64,000 bases of DNA from NCBI GenBank assembly GCA_017398045.1, contig JAFQHI010000025.1, forward strand, positions 310,001-374,000. The letters run 5' to 3'. The translations under genes were made by a program, and so were the position numbers. Positions 31,087-39,366 of the stretch are shown one piece after another; within the stretch, counting starts at the first letter, position 1; each line of letters begins with the position of its first letter. The stretch comes from Alistipes sp. GTDB lineage: Bacteria; Bacteroidota; Bacteroidia; Bacteroidales; Rikenellaceae. The notes under the pieces were generated by a model that saw nothing but the letters and a program-made list of their open reading frames with translations, did not search any database and was not told where the DNA came from.

Positions 31087-31440
31087 ATGACAAACTTTTT
31101 AGCAGTTACCTGGGGCTGGTCGGAGATGATTTGGTGTACGGTCATCAGCATTGCGCTGGTGTTCTGTGTGCTGATTTTGCTCGTCTTCGTGATGATGCTC
31201 TTCGGTGTTATCTTTGCCCAGAAGCCCGAGCGCAAGCTGGCAAAGGTGGCCGAGAAGCCCATCTCGGATGAGCAGCTGCACGAGGAGCAGATTGCCGCCA
31301 TTACCGCCGCTTTGAAGCTCTATAAGAGTGCCTTGCACGACCGCGAGTCGGAGGTGCTGACGATTCAGAGCCTGAAGCGTGCCTACTCGCCGTGGAACTC
31401 GAAGATTCACGGTTTAACCCAGTTACCCGATAGAAAATAA
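31087..31440 (+). CDS. mmdD: OadG-family small membrane subunit of the decarboxylase
   Basis: A 117-residue protein with one N-terminal membrane helix (about residues 15-43, TVISIALVFCVLILLVFVMMLFGVIF) and a soluble C-terminal tail (ISDEQLHEEQIAAITAALKLYKS), the usual plan of OadG/MmdD delta subunits that hold the carboxyltransferase on the membrane beta subunit. It lies 12 bp after mmdA and 10 bp before the biotin carrier gene. Sequence identity in this family is low; position and topology make the call. Confidence 0.88.
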   Translation: MTNFLAVTWGWSEMIWCTVISIALVFCVLILLVFVMMLFGVIFAQKPERKLAKVAEKPISDEQLHEEQIAAITAALKLYKSALHDRESEVLTIQSLKRAYSPWNSKIHGLTQLPDRK

Positions 31441-31450
31441 GCATTAAACT

Positions 31451-31912
31451 ATGAAAGACTACACATTGAAAATCAACGGTCATACGTACAACGTACAGAT
31501 TGACGAGGTGAACGAGGCCTCGACGCTGGCTCGTGTGACGGTGAATGGTACGCACTATGAGGTAGAAATCGAGGGTGGTAAGGCTGCTCCGGTTGTTAAG
31601 CCGCAGGTAGCTGCCGCTCCCAAGACGGCCAACAGTGCCCAGATTACGCCCCAGACGGCCGCTCCGTCGGCTCCCGTACAGCGTCCCGCAGCCGCTGCTG
31701 CCGGTGCCATCAAGTGTCCGCTGCCCGGTACGGTGATGGCCGTGAAGGTAGCCGTGGGTGATACGGTGGCCGTAGGTCAGACGCTCCTCGTGCTGGAGGC
31801 TATGAAGATGGAGAACAACATCGACTCGGACCGCGCCGGTGTCGTAAAGCAGATTTGCGTACAGCAGGGTGCTACGGTGATGGAGGGTGACAACTTAATC
31901 GTGATTGAGTAA
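31451..31912 (+). CDS. mmdC: Biotin carrier (gamma) subunit of methylmalonyl-CoA decarboxylase
   Basis: A 153-residue biotinyl protein. The N-terminal 45 residues form a small beta domain (YTLKINGHTYNVQIDEV), a Pro/Ala-rich hinge spans about 46-82, and the C-terminal biotinyl domain carries LEAMKMENN with the biotinylated Lys119. It shuttles the carboxyl group from MmdA to the membrane subunit MmdB. It lies 3 bp before mmdB, within the same operon. The hinge is typical of swinging-arm carriers. Confidence 0.95.
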   Translation: MKDYTLKINGHTYNVQIDEVNEASTLARVTVNGTHYEVEIEGGKAAPVVKPQVAAAPKTANSAQITPQTAAPSAPVQRPAAAAAGAIKCPLPGTVMAVKVAVGDTVAVGQTLLVLEAMKMENNIDSDRAGVVKQICVQQGATVMEGDNLIVIE

Positions 31913-31915
31913 GCT

Positions 31916-33133
31916 ATGTTGAACCTCCTGCAATCAAATTTCGCGCTGGAGAGCTTGGAGAAGTTCGTCTCGAAGATGGGCTTTGTGGCCTTCTTCTCGG
32001 AGATGGGCTGGGGCAACCTGGTGATGATTCTCATCGCCTTCTTCCTGCTCTATCTGGCCATTAAGAAGGAGTATGAGCCGATGCTGATGATGACCATCGC
32101 CTTCGGTATGCTCCTGACGAACCTCCCCGGTGCGGGTCTCTTCCATGAAGAGCTGTTCGCCGGTGGTCATGTCCATTGGGATGCCTTCACCTCGCATGAG
32201 GGTGTGGCTCCCGGTCTGTTGGACTACCTCTATCTGGGTGTGAAGCTCGGTATCTATCCCTGCTTGATTTTTGTGGGTGTAGGTGCCATGACCGACTTCG
32301 GTCCGCTGATTGCCAACCCCAAGAGCTTCCTGCTGGGTGCTGCCGCACAGACGGGTATCTTCCTTACGTTTATTGCCGCTTACGCCATGGGCTTTACGCC
32401 CGAGCAGGCCGGTTCGATTGGTATCATCGGTGGTGCTGACGGCCCGACGGCTATCTTCCTGACCGCCAAGCTCGCTCCCGAGCTGCTCGGCCCGATTGCC
32501 GTGGCTGCCTACTCGTACATGGCTCTCGTGCCGGTGATTCAGCCGCCCATCATGCGCGCCCTGACCACCAAGAAGGAGCGTCAGATTAAGATGAGTACGC
32601 TGCGCCAGGTGTCGAAGAAGGAGCGCATCCTCTTCCCGATTATCATCGCATCGATTATCTCGTTGCTGCTGCCCGATGCAGCTCCGCTGATTGGCTGTCT
32701 GATGCTGGGTAACCTGATGAAGGAGTGCGGTGTAGTGGATCGTCTCTCGAAGACCGTACAGAACGAGCTGATGAACATCGTGGTTATCTTCCTGGGTCTC
32801 ACGGTAGGTGCTACGGCTACGGCCAACACCTTCCTCAGCCCCGCCACCATCAAGATTATGGTGATGGGTGTGGTTGCCTTCGGTGTCGCTTCGGCTTGCG
32901 GTGTGCTGTTTGCCAAGCTGATGAACTGCTTCCTCAAGGAGGGCAATAAGATTAACCCGCTGATTGGTTCGGCCGGTGTGTCGGCTGTGCCGATGGCTGC
33001 CCGCGTATCGCAGAAGGTAGGTCAGGAGGAGAATCCTTCGAACTTCCTCCTGATGCACGCCATGGGTCCGAACGTAGCCGGTGTGGTTGGTTCGGCCGTA
33101 GCGGCAGGTCTTCTGCTGTCGTTCCTCGGATAG
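31916..33133 (+). CDS. mmdB: Na+-translocating decarboxylase beta subunit
   Basis: A 405-residue polytopic membrane protein that decarboxylates carboxybiotin and exports Na+ (about nine membrane segments). OadB/MmdB landmarks: [27 protein letters not shown] with the Asp of the sodium site, [24 protein letters not shown], and [20 protein letters not shown] near the end. The C-terminal [19 protein letters not shown] is also conserved. It ends the mce-mmdADCB operon; a strong terminator follows at 33171. With the Nqr complex at 54.6-60.4 kb, this gives the cell two Na+ pumps. Confidence 0.96.
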   Translation: MLNLLQSNFALESLEKFVSKMGFVAFFSEMGWGNLVMILIAFFLLYLAIKKEYEPMLMMTIAFGMLLTNLPGAGLFHEELFAGGHVHWDAFTSHEGVAPGLLDYLYLGVKLGIYPCLIFVGVGAMTDFGPLIANPKSFLLGAAAQTGIFLTFIAAYAMGFTPEQAGSIGIIGGADGPTAIFLTAKLAPELLGPIAVAAYSYMALVPVIQPPIMRALTTKKERQIKMSTLRQVSKKERILFPIIIASIISLLLPDAAPLIGCLMLGNLMKECGVVDRLSKTVQNELMNIVVIFLGLTVGATATANTFLSPATIKIMVMGVVAFGVASACGVLFAKLMNCFLKEGNKINPLIGSAGVSAVPMAARVSQKVGQEENPSNFLLMHAMGPNVAGVVGSAVAAGLLLSFLG

Positions 33134-33170
33134 GTTCCGAATTTTGCGGAATCTTCCGCACTATACTTGC

Positions 33171-33212
33171 AAGCCCCGAATGGTTTTCCGTTCGGGGCTT
33201 GTTGTTTTTTTT
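33171..33212 (+). terminator. Terminator of the mmd operon
   Basis: Ten-base stem AAGCCCCGAA / TTCGGGGCTT with a following T tract. A second perfect hairpin, TGCGGAA-TC-TTCCGCA (33145-33160), lies between it and the mmdB stop. Confidence 0.9.
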
Positions 33213-33325
33213 AAGGGTTGCTAAGGGGTACTAAAGGTAACTAAAGGTTGCTAAGGGGTTGGATAGAACTTTAGTTCCCCTTTAGTATCCTTTAGCATCC
33301 TTTAGTCGCCTTTAGCCTCCTTTTA
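33212..33325. repeat. Phased decamer array with inverted arms
   Basis: Left arm of TAAGGGTTGC / TAAAGGTAAC-type units (33212-33260) and right arm of CCTTTAGTnn-type units (33268-33325), together a long imperfect hairpin. It lies between the mmd terminator and the rplM promoter. Same family as at 7.4, 22.1, 36.3, 45.5 and 60.6 kb. Confidence 0.88.
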
Positions 33326-33342
33326 ATTAATTTTTAATTTAT

Positions 33343-33392
33343 TTTGTAAAACCAAAACTTTTTCGTACCTTTGCGCACCCGCAAAGTGCGGG
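33343..33392 (+). promoter_or_regulatory. rplM promoter and leader hairpin
   Basis: TTTG (33343-33346), 19-bp spacer, TACCTTTG (33366-33373). Right after the expected start of transcription is a perfect 6-3-6 hairpin, CCCGCA-AAG-TGCGGG (33378-33392), about 40 nt before the GTG start. From memory, ribosomal-protein leaders upstream of L13 have been predicted in Bacteroidia; this hairpin may be such an autoregulatory element. Confidence 0.65.
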
Positions 33393-33430
33393 ATTAGGAT
33401 TACAACAAGTTAAATTAAACGTAAAACACA

Positions 33431-33886
33431 GTGGATTCATTAAGCTACAAGACTATCTCGGCCACTGCTGAGGGCGTTACCAAGGAGTGGTACGTCATCG
33501 ACGCAACGAACGAGGTATTGGGACGTCTTGCATCGCAAATCGCGAAGATTCTCCGAGGCAAGAACAAGCCCTGCTTCACGCCCCACGCCGATTGTGGTGA
33601 CTATGTCATCGTAATCAATGCAGACAAGGTGAAGCTCACGGGCAAGAAGATGACCGACAAGGTCTATGTGCGTCACACGGGTTATCCCGGTGGTCAGCGT
33701 TTCGCTACCCCCGCCGATTACCTGGCAAAGAAGCCGACCTTCGTAATTGAGAAGGCCGTGAAGGGTATGCTCCCCAAGACCCGTCTGGGCGAGCACATTT
33801 TGAAGAACCTGAAGGTTTATGCCGGTGAGGAGCATCCCCACGCCGCTCAGAACCCGAAGGCAATTAAGTTAAACGAGATTAAGTAA
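33431..33886 (+). CDS. rplM: 50S ribosomal protein L13
   Basis: A 151-residue large-subunit protein that binds 23S rRNA early in assembly. Read from GTG 33431 (MDSLSYKTISA), the start form usual for this gene in Bacteroidetes; no ATG lies at the right place. Core motifs: WYVIDATNEVLGRLASQIAKILRGKNK, YVIVINADKVKLTGKKMTDK, RHTGYPGG, and AVKGMLPKTRLGEHILKNLKVYAGEEHPH. Followed 8 bp later by rpsI, the classic L13-S9 pair. Probably autoregulated through the leader hairpin. Confidence 0.98.
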   Translation: MDSLSYKTISATAEGVTKEWYVIDATNEVLGRLASQIAKILRGKNKPCFTPHADCGDYVIVINADKVKLTGKKMTDKVYVRHTGYPGGQRFATPADYLAKKPTFVIEKAVKGMLPKTRLGEHILKNLKVYAGEEHPHAAQNPKAIKLNEIK

Positions 33887-33894
33887 GAAAGAAG

Positions 33895-34281
33895 ATGGAA
33901 GTTGTAAACACCGTAGGTCGCCGTAAGGCAGCTGTGGCTCGCGTATACGTGAAGCCGGGTAAGGGTCAGATTACCATCAACCACAAGGCACTTGCCGAGT
34001 ATTTCTCGCTGGACATTCTCTGCTTCCAGGTTAAGCAGCCCCTGTTGGCTACCAATACGCTGGAGAACTATGACATCACCATCAACTTGGTTGGTGGCGG
34101 TATCAAGGGTCAGGCAGAGGCTGCCCGTCTGGGTATTGCTCGCGCACTGTGCGAAATCGACGCCGAGATGCGTCCGGTGCTGAAGAAGGCCGGATTCCTC
34201 ACGCGCGATTCGCGTGTTGTTGAGCGTAAGAAGCCCGGTCAGCCCGGTGCCCGTCGCAAGTTCCAGTTCAGCAAGCGTTAA
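33895..34281 (+). CDS. rpsI: 30S ribosomal protein S9
   Basis: A 128-residue small-subunit protein whose C-terminal tail reaches the P-site tRNA. It begins MEVVNTVGRRKAAVARVYVKPGKG, contains the GGGIKGQAEAARLGIARAL core, and ends with the basic tail RKKPGQPGARRKFQFSKR. Length and ends are standard. Co-transcribed with rplM. Confidence 0.98.
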   Translation: MEVVNTVGRRKAAVARVYVKPGKGQITINHKALAEYFSLDILCFQVKQPLLATNTLENYDITINLVGGGIKGQAEAARLGIARALCEIDAEMRPVLKKAGFLTRDSRVVERKKPGQPGARRKFQFSKR

Positions 34282-34473
34282 TATTCGCACTGGACCGAAT
34301 TTCGGCAACGCACGGAACGAGTTCTCAAACATCGAGGGACTACACCTATATATTATTGTACTGCCCTTGTGTTGCTCGTCCGCGGAAAATCGACGGAGAC
34401 TCACCTCGTGAAGAGGCCGCTACTTTGTCGATTGAAGAAAAGAGAATTAAAATTTATAACCATTTGAATTAAA
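34282..34473 (+). promoter_or_regulatory. Intergenic leader of rpsB with possible structured RNA
   Basis: This 192-bp gap has no gene. Near its end, AATCGAC (34388-34394) pairs with GTCGATT (34427-34433) and encloses a smaller CCTC / GAGG hairpin (34404-34416), about 40 nt before the rpsB ATG. The layout suits a ribosomal-protein autoregulatory leader, but I see no consensus promoter or terminator, so the gene may also be read through from rpsI. Confidence 0.45.
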
Positions 34474-35319
34474 ATGTCACGTACAGATTTTAATACATTA
34501 CTGGAGGCCGGCGCACACTTTGGTCACCTGAAGCGTAAGTGGAACCCCAAAATGGCTCCCTACATCTTCATGGAGAAGAACGGCATCCACATCATCGACC
34601 TGCACAAGACCGTGCTGAAGCTCGATGAGGCTGCAGCAGCCATCAAGCAGATTGCCAAGAGTGGCCGTCGCGTGCTGTTCGTAGCCACGAAAAAACAAGC
34701 TAAGGAGATTGTTGCCGAGAAGGTGGCAGCAGTAGGCATGCCTTACGTAACCGAGCGTTGGGCAGGCGGTATGCTGACGAACTTCCCCACCATACGTAAA
34801 GCCGTTAAGAAGATGGCCACCATCGATAAGATGGCCTCGGACGGCACGTTCGATAATTTCTCGAAGCGAGAGAAGCTCCAGATTGAGCGTCAGCGCGCCA
34901 AGTTGGAGAAGAACCTCGGTTCGATTGCCGACCTGACCCGTCTGCCGGCAGCCTTGTTCGTTGTTGACGTACAGAAGGAGGCCAACGCCGTGAAGGAGGC
35001 AAAGCGACTCAACATCCCCGTATTTGCAATGGTTGATACTTGTTGTGATCCGACCAACATTGATTACGTTATCCCTGCAAACGATGATGCTTCGAAGTCG
35101 ATTGCCGTTATTCTCGACGTGATGTGCGCTGCCATCGCCGAGGGTTCGGAGGAGCGTCGCCTGGAGAAGGAGAAGGAGGCTCAGGAGGCTGAGGCTGCTG
35201 CTCCCAAGAAGGAGGCCAAGCCCCGCATCAAGAAGGCTGTAAAGGCCACGGTTGATGCCGAGGAGGAGGCTGTTAAGGAGGTAGTTGCCGCTACGGAGGC
35301 TGCTGCCGATGCCGAGTAA
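34474..35319 (+). CDS. rpsB: 30S ribosomal protein S2
   Basis: A 281-residue small-subunit protein. Conserved segments: LLEAGAHFGHLKRKWNPKMAPYIF, KQAKEIVAEKVAAVGMPYVTERWAGGMLTNF, LPAALFVVDVQKEANAVKEA and FAMVDTCCDPTNIDYVIPANDDASKSI. From about residue 226 there is an extension of some 55 residues rich in Lys, Glu and Ala, longer than the E. coli protein but common in Bacteroidales. The rpsB-tsf pairing, 37 bp apart here, is conserved in nearly all bacteria. Confidence 0.98.
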   Translation: MSRTDFNTLLEAGAHFGHLKRKWNPKMAPYIFMEKNGIHIIDLHKTVLKLDEAAAAIKQIAKSGRRVLFVATKKQAKEIVAEKVAAVGMPYVTERWAGGMLTNFPTIRKAVKKMATIDKMASDGTFDNFSKREKLQIERQRAKLEKNLGSIADLTRLPAALFVVDVQKEANAVKEAKRLNIPVFAMVDTCCDPTNIDYVIPANDDASKSIAVILDVMCAAIAEGSEERRLEKEKEAQEAEAAAPKKEAKPRIKKAVKATVDAEEEAVKEVVAATEAAADAE

Positions 35320-35356
35320 TTATTGACTTTACAAACCTTAAACACACATTAAGACT

Positions 35357-36187
35357 ATGGAAATCAAGGCTGCTGATGTCATGAAGCTCCGTAAGATGAC
35401 GGGTGCCGGCATGATGGACTGCAAGAAGGCTCTGATGGAGGCTGAGGGCGACTTCGCCCGCGCCCAGGATATCATCCGCGAGAAGGGTAAGCTGGTTGTT
35501 GCCAAGCGTGCCGACCGCAACGCTACGGAGGGTGTTGTTGCCACGAAGGTTGTAGGCACGAAGGCCTATATCATCTGCTTGGCTTGCGAGACCGACTTCG
35601 TTGCTCAGAACGAGGAGTACTCGGCTTCGGTGAACGAGATGCTGGAGTTGGCCGTTGCTGCCGACGCTGCTGACCGTGACGCTCTCTTGGCTGTGAAGAA
35701 CGCCGAGGGTCACACCGTTGAGGAGATGGTAACCGAGAAGTCGGGTCAGACGGGTGAGAAGATTGAGCTGGCTTACTACGCTCGTATCGAGGCTCCCTAC
35801 TGCAACGCCTACGTACACTTCAACAAGAAGCTCGGTACGGTTCTGGGCTTCAACAAGGAGGTTCCCGAGGAGGTTGCCCACACCGTTGCCATGCAGGCTA
35901 CGGCTATGGCTCCCATCTCGATTGATGTTGCCGACTGCCCCGCCGAGACGGTTGAGCATGAGCGCAAGATTGCAATCGAGGCCATGAAGCAAGACCCGAA
36001 GAACGCTAACAAGCCGGAGGCTATTCTGGAGAAGATTGCCGAGGGTAAGATGCGTAAGTTCTTCGAGGAGAACACGCTGCTGAACCAGTGCGTGGTTGGC
36101 GAGAAGGAGTCGATTGCCGAGTTCATCCACAAGGCAGACAAGGAGGCTACGGTTGTTGCTTACAAGCGTTTCGCGCTGGGTGAGTAA
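35357..36187 (+). CDS. tsf: Translation elongation factor Ts
   Basis: A 276-residue nucleotide-exchange factor that recycles EF-Tu. It begins MEIKAADVMKLRKMTGAGMMDCKKALMEAEGD (UBA-like domain), followed by the TDFVAQNEEY signature in LACETDFVAQ that inserts into EF-Tu, and ends with the helical EFIHKADKEATVVAYKRFALGE segment. Standard length. Last gene of the ribosomal block, with a strong terminator behind it. Confidence 0.98.
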   Translation: MEIKAADVMKLRKMTGAGMMDCKKALMEAEGDFARAQDIIREKGKLVVAKRADRNATEGVVATKVVGTKAYIICLACETDFVAQNEEYSASVNEMLELAVAADAADRDALLAVKNAEGHTVEEMVTEKSGQTGEKIELAYYARIEAPYCNAYVHFNKKLGTVLGFNKEVPEEVAHTVAMQATAMAPISIDVADCPAETVEHERKIAIEAMKQDPKNANKPEAILEKIAEGKMRKFFEENTLLNQCVVGEKESIAEFIHKADKEATVVAYKRFALGE

Positions 36188-36208
36188 TTCCGATAACTCC
36201 CATAAAGA

Positions 36209-36243
36209 AAACCGAGGTTCTGAAAAGAGCCTCGGTTTTTTTT
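36209..36243 (+). terminator. Terminator after tsf
   Basis: AACCGAGG / CCTCGGTT stem flanked by A and T tracts (eight T residues downstream). Confidence 0.92.
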
Positions 36244-36260
36244 GTGTCGGTGGGAGTTGA

Positions 36261-36356
36261 AAAGGGTGCTAAGGGTAGCTAAGGGTTATTAAGGGTTGCT
36301 AAGGGGGTAGGTTGAACTTTAGTTCCCCTTAGTTTCCTTTAGTTCCCGTTAGTTTT
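36261..36356. repeat. Phased decamer array with inverted arms
   Basis: Left arm of AAGGGTnGCT units (36261-36310) and right arm of TTAGTTCCCC-type units (36316-36356). The right arm contains the stop codon of the S24/S26 peptidase gene (36349-36351). Same family as the other decamer arrays. Confidence 0.88.
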
Positions 36357-36792
36357 TTACTCTTCGCAGTACGCCCAGGATAACGCGCCTTACGATGGCC
36401 GGCAGTGCGCACCAGATAGCTGATTTTGTGCGCCAGCTGCGTGACGAGCAGTCGATGAGTTTGCCCGACGGGCGATGTGCGCGAACCATACGGGCAACGA
36501 CATCCGCTCTTTTGCATCGCTCCTCCAAGCGATAGTTTCCGTCACCGCGCATCACCAACTCCTCTCCCTCGATGCGGTGGAGGCGGTGCAGCAGATGCCG
36601 CCCGCGATAGCGAAAGAGATAGACTTCGCCCACGTGCGGCTCTTCGTTGCCGATGGGGGCTACTATAACGTGGTCTTTGCTGTCGTGCAGGAAGGGGCGC
36701 ATACTGTTTCCGCGCAGGATAAATTCCGCCTCCAACCCCTCGGCAAGCAGTCGCTCGACCTCGTCGAAGAAGATTTCGTTGCTGATTTTCAT
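36349..36792 (-). CDS. S24/S26 family peptidase (signal-peptidase-like)
   Basis: A 147-residue protein with the serine-protease core of LexA/signal peptidase type: FILRGNSMRPFLHD carries the nucleophile Ser (near residue 30), PHVGEVYLFRYRGRHLLHRLHRIEG forms the central sheet, and VMRGDGNYRLEE matches the G-D-N box. A lysine base is not obvious, so activity is not certain. The C-terminal 45 residues are basic and hydrophobic. ATG 36792 overlaps the stop of the kinase-like gene (ATGA). In Bacteroidales such short S26-like proteins often occur with HprK-like and PqqD-like proteins and ABC exporters, a context suggestive of peptide maturation. No leader-bearing substrate is seen here. Confidence 0.75.
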   Translation of the reverse strand: MKISNEIFFDEVERLLAEGLEAEFILRGNSMRPFLHDSKDHVIVAPIGNEEPHVGEVYLFRYRGRHLLHRLHRIEGEELVMRGDGNYRLEERCKRADVVARMVRAHRPSGKLIDCSSRSWRTKSAIWCALPAIVRRVILGVLRRVKN

Positions 36793-37652
36793 CGTTCTTC
36801 GGTGTAGAGGGTTTGACAAGCCAACTCGGCCGCCTCCCGATTCGGCAGGCAGCGCAGGTGATAGACCGGTGTTTGGCGCAGGATGGCCGAGAGGAGGTTG
36901 TTCGTGCGGTCGAACAGCTCCGCATCGTAGCTGAACGAGGGGGGCATCGACGGTTGCAGCGAGCCGTAGGCCATGAGGGTCGAAAGTTTGCGAATTTCAT
37001 TTACGGGTGCCTGCGAGAGGCGCAGGAAGCCGCGAATGGGGTAGTGAAGGTTGCGATAGCAGGGCGTTTTGCCGCTCCAGGGCGAACCATAGACCGTAGC
37101 AACTCCCTCCTCGATGGCAATCATTGGTGAGTCGTCGTTGAGCAGTTCGGTGCCGGCAATGTGTTCGCGCCACAGGCGGGTATGGGTACTTTTGCCCGTT
37201 CCCGATTCGCCCAAACAGAGGACAGCCGCCCCGTCGTGTATCAATACCGAGGAGTGAATCGCCATCACCCCTTTGGCCGATGCACGCAGGTTGAAGGTAA
37301 TCCACAGCCCGAAACGGAAGAGTGACGGGTCTTCATCGGCGGTGCAATTGCAGCGCACAAGACCTTGTTTCGGAACCTCGAACGAGGTGAGCGGTTTGCC
37401 TTCGCGGGCCATCGTAAAGAGGTGGCCTTCAGTGGTTTTGTAGAGGCGGCAGACGGCCTCGGCATCGGGGAAATCGAACGTGTCGAGCAGGTGATGAGTC
37501 GTCTCGGGGTGAGTCGTTTCGGCATCGTAGCACACCTCGATGGGGTCGCTGACTGTCGAGGGGTCGATTTCGAAGGGGCGCAACCCTGCAAAGTGAAAAT
37601 GCGGGGCGTGGAGTAGCAACTCGATGTGGGCAATGCGGTAGGCTTTAGGCAT
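36789..37652 (-). CDS. HPr-kinase-like / PEPCK-fold ATPase
   Basis: A 287-residue protein starting at ATG 37652 (MPKAYRIAHIELLLHAPHF); longer frames upstream lie inside the ABC gene. The N-terminal 140 residues are a variable beta-rich domain. From about residue 145 the HPr-kinase-like core appears: HSSVLIHDGAAVLCLGESGTGKSTHTRLW with Walker A, and LLNDDSPMIAIEEG matching the acidic motif of HprK. The rest (YGSPWSGKTPCYRN, AILRQTPVYHLRCLP) is typical of kinases found in RiPP and lasso-peptide clusters, which phosphorylate a peptide or small molecule. Neither HPr nor a PqqD gene is nearby. It overlaps its neighbours on both sides (8 bp and 4 bp), so the three genes are translationally coupled. 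Confidence 0.75.
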   Translation of the reverse strand: MPKAYRIAHIELLLHAPHFHFAGLRPFEIDPSTVSDPIEVCYDAETTHPETTHHLLDTFDFPDAEAVCRLYKTTEGHLFTMAREGKPLTSFEVPKQGLVRCNCTADEDPSLFRFGLWITFNLRASAKGVMAIHSSVLIHDGAAVLCLGESGTGKSTHTRLWREHIAGTELLNDDSPMIAIEEGVATVYGSPWSGKTPCYRNLHYPIRGFLRLSQAPVNEIRKLSTLMAYGSLQPSMPPSFSYDAELFDRTNNLLSAILRQTPVYHLRCLPNREAAELACQTLYTEER

Positions 37653-39366
37653 AGGGTGTAGCGGTGTGGTCAATGGTGATGATGCGGTCACAAGCCTCGA
37701 GCGAGGTTTCGCGGTGGGCAATGACCAGTAGTGTGAGTGATTTATTCTCCGAGGCGAGGCGGGCAATCGAGTGGTTGATTTCCTGCTCGGTGGCCGAATC
37801 GAGCGACGAGGTAGCCTCGTCGAAGAACAGCACGTCGGCACGACGATAGAGGGCGCGGGCAATGCCGATGCGTTGGCGTTGGCCGCCCGACAGACGACAT
37901 CCGCACTCACCGACACGGGTATCCATTCCCTTGTCGAGCGAGCGTACAAAATCGCCTAATTGGGCCATCTCAAGCACCTCTTCGACCCGCTTGCGGTCAA
38001 TCTCCTCCGGAGCGATACCAAGAGCCACATTCTCGGCAAAGGTGCCGTCGGTGAGGAAAAGGCTCTGCGATACGTAGCCTACACGTTGTTGCCAACGACG
38101 GCAATTGTCAGCCGTGAGGGGGGTGTTATCGATTGCAATTTCACCTTCGGTGGGGGCGTAGAAACCAAGCAGGAGGTTGAACAAGGTGGTCTTTCCGGCA
38201 CCCGAAACACCCCTGAAACCGATATGCTCGCCCTTGCGGATCGTGAGGTTCAGCCCATCGAACAGCTCCTCCTTGCCGTCCCAGAAGCGGAACTTCAGGT
38301 CGCGAATCTCGATGACATCGTTAAACGGAAGTGGCTCGATGTGTTTTTCGCTCTTCTCACTTTCCACATCGTTGGGGGCCTCTTTGAGTATCTGAATCGT
38401 GTAGCGGTTGTAGCGAATCGTGGTCCAGCTCGAGAGGATGTTTCTGACCGAGGGCATCAGACGGATGGCTGCCACGGCAAAGATACCGAAGAGCAGTTGC
38501 GAACTTCCCTCGCCCAGTCCGAGCGAAAAGGAGAGGGCTGCCAAGAGCGAGATGCCGATAGCCAATCCCAACTCGGTGACCATCTGGGGCAGCAGGGCGA
38601 TATCGGCCTCTTTCGAGCGGGTGCGTACCACCTCGCGCATGGCACGGTCGAACCGACGGAGCATCATCGGGAAGGCGTTGTTCAGCTCCACGTCGGTAAA
38701 ACCTCGGAAGGTCTCGGCCACGACACGCGACTTCTCGCGCTGGGCGCGATTCTCCTCCTCGCCATAGCGGTTGATGCGACGACGCACGTAGCGGTAGTAA
38801 CCCCACATCGAGGGGAGGAAAATCAGGATGATGAGCAGCGAAGCCATCGGTGCATAGAGGGCCAAGGCGGTAAAGAGCAACACGAGCAACATCGCTTCGG
38901 AGCAAATCGTGGCGATGGGCTTCAGCACACCGGCCGTAAAGGCGAGGCAGACCACATTTACGTTGCGGGCCAGCACGGCCGAATTCTGACTCTTGATAAA
39001 GGGCAGACCGCGACGATGGTAGGTGGTGTAGAGACGACGCGAGAGGGTGGTGTAGAGGTCGTAGATGTAGCGACGCTCGATGCGCGAGAGCAGGAGAGTC
39101 AGCAACGATTTGAGGGCAATGACCCCCACAATCAGTGCGGCCGTAAACCAGGCAAACTGCTCGGCCGAGCGAAAACCGGCCCAGCGATAGAATTGGGCCA
39201 TCGGCCCCTCGCCTGTCAGCGAATCGGGGTCGAGTGCCAACGCCAGCACGGGGAGCAACATGGCCAGACCCACCAAATTGAGCGTGGCTCGAATGAAGAG
39301 CGTAAAGGCTACGCCCAAGCCGCGACGACGAAAGGGACGGGGTATGAGATTCAGTAGCTGTTTCAT
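37645..39366 (-). CDS. ABC exporter (fused membrane and ATPase domains)
   Basis: A 573-residue half-transporter. The N-terminal 310 residues hold about six membrane helices (first LGVAFTLFIRATLNLVGLAMLLPVLAL). The ATPase domain shows GVSGAGKTTLFNLL (Walker A), VGYVSQSLFLTDGTFAENVALG (Q-loop), CRLSGGQRQRIGIARALYRRADVLFFDEATSSLD (signature, Walker B) and VIAHRET (H-loop). The order resembles lipid and peptide exporters such as MsbA, or the ABC proteins of RiPP loci. The start overlaps the addA stop (ATGA) and the end overlaps the HprK-like gene by 8 bp. Substrate unknown; the coupled kinase and peptidase point to a modified peptide or envelope component. Confidence 0.9.
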   Translation of the reverse strand: MKQLLNLIPRPFRRRGLGVAFTLFIRATLNLVGLAMLLPVLALALDPDSLTGEGPMAQFYRWAGFRSAEQFAWFTAALIVGVIALKSLLTLLLSRIERRYIYDLYTTLSRRLYTTYHRRGLPFIKSQNSAVLARNVNVVCLAFTAGVLKPIATICSEAMLLVLLFTALALYAPMASLLIILIFLPSMWGYYRYVRRRINRYGEEENRAQREKSRVVAETFRGFTDVELNNAFPMMLRRFDRAMREVVRTRSKEADIALLPQMVTELGLAIGISLLAALSFSLGLGEGSSQLLFGIFAVAAIRLMPSVRNILSSWTTIRYNRYTIQILKEAPNDVESEKSEKHIEPLPFNDVIEIRDLKFRFWDGKEELFDGLNLTIRKGEHIGFRGVSGAGKTTLFNLLLGFYAPTEGEIAIDNTPLTADNCRRWQQRVGYVSQSLFLTDGTFAENVALGIAPEEIDRKRVEEVLEMAQLGDFVRSLDKGMDTRVGECGCRLSGGQRQRIGIARALYRRADVLFFDEATSSLDSATEQEINHSIARLASENKSLTLLVIAHRETSLEACDRIITIDHTATPYA

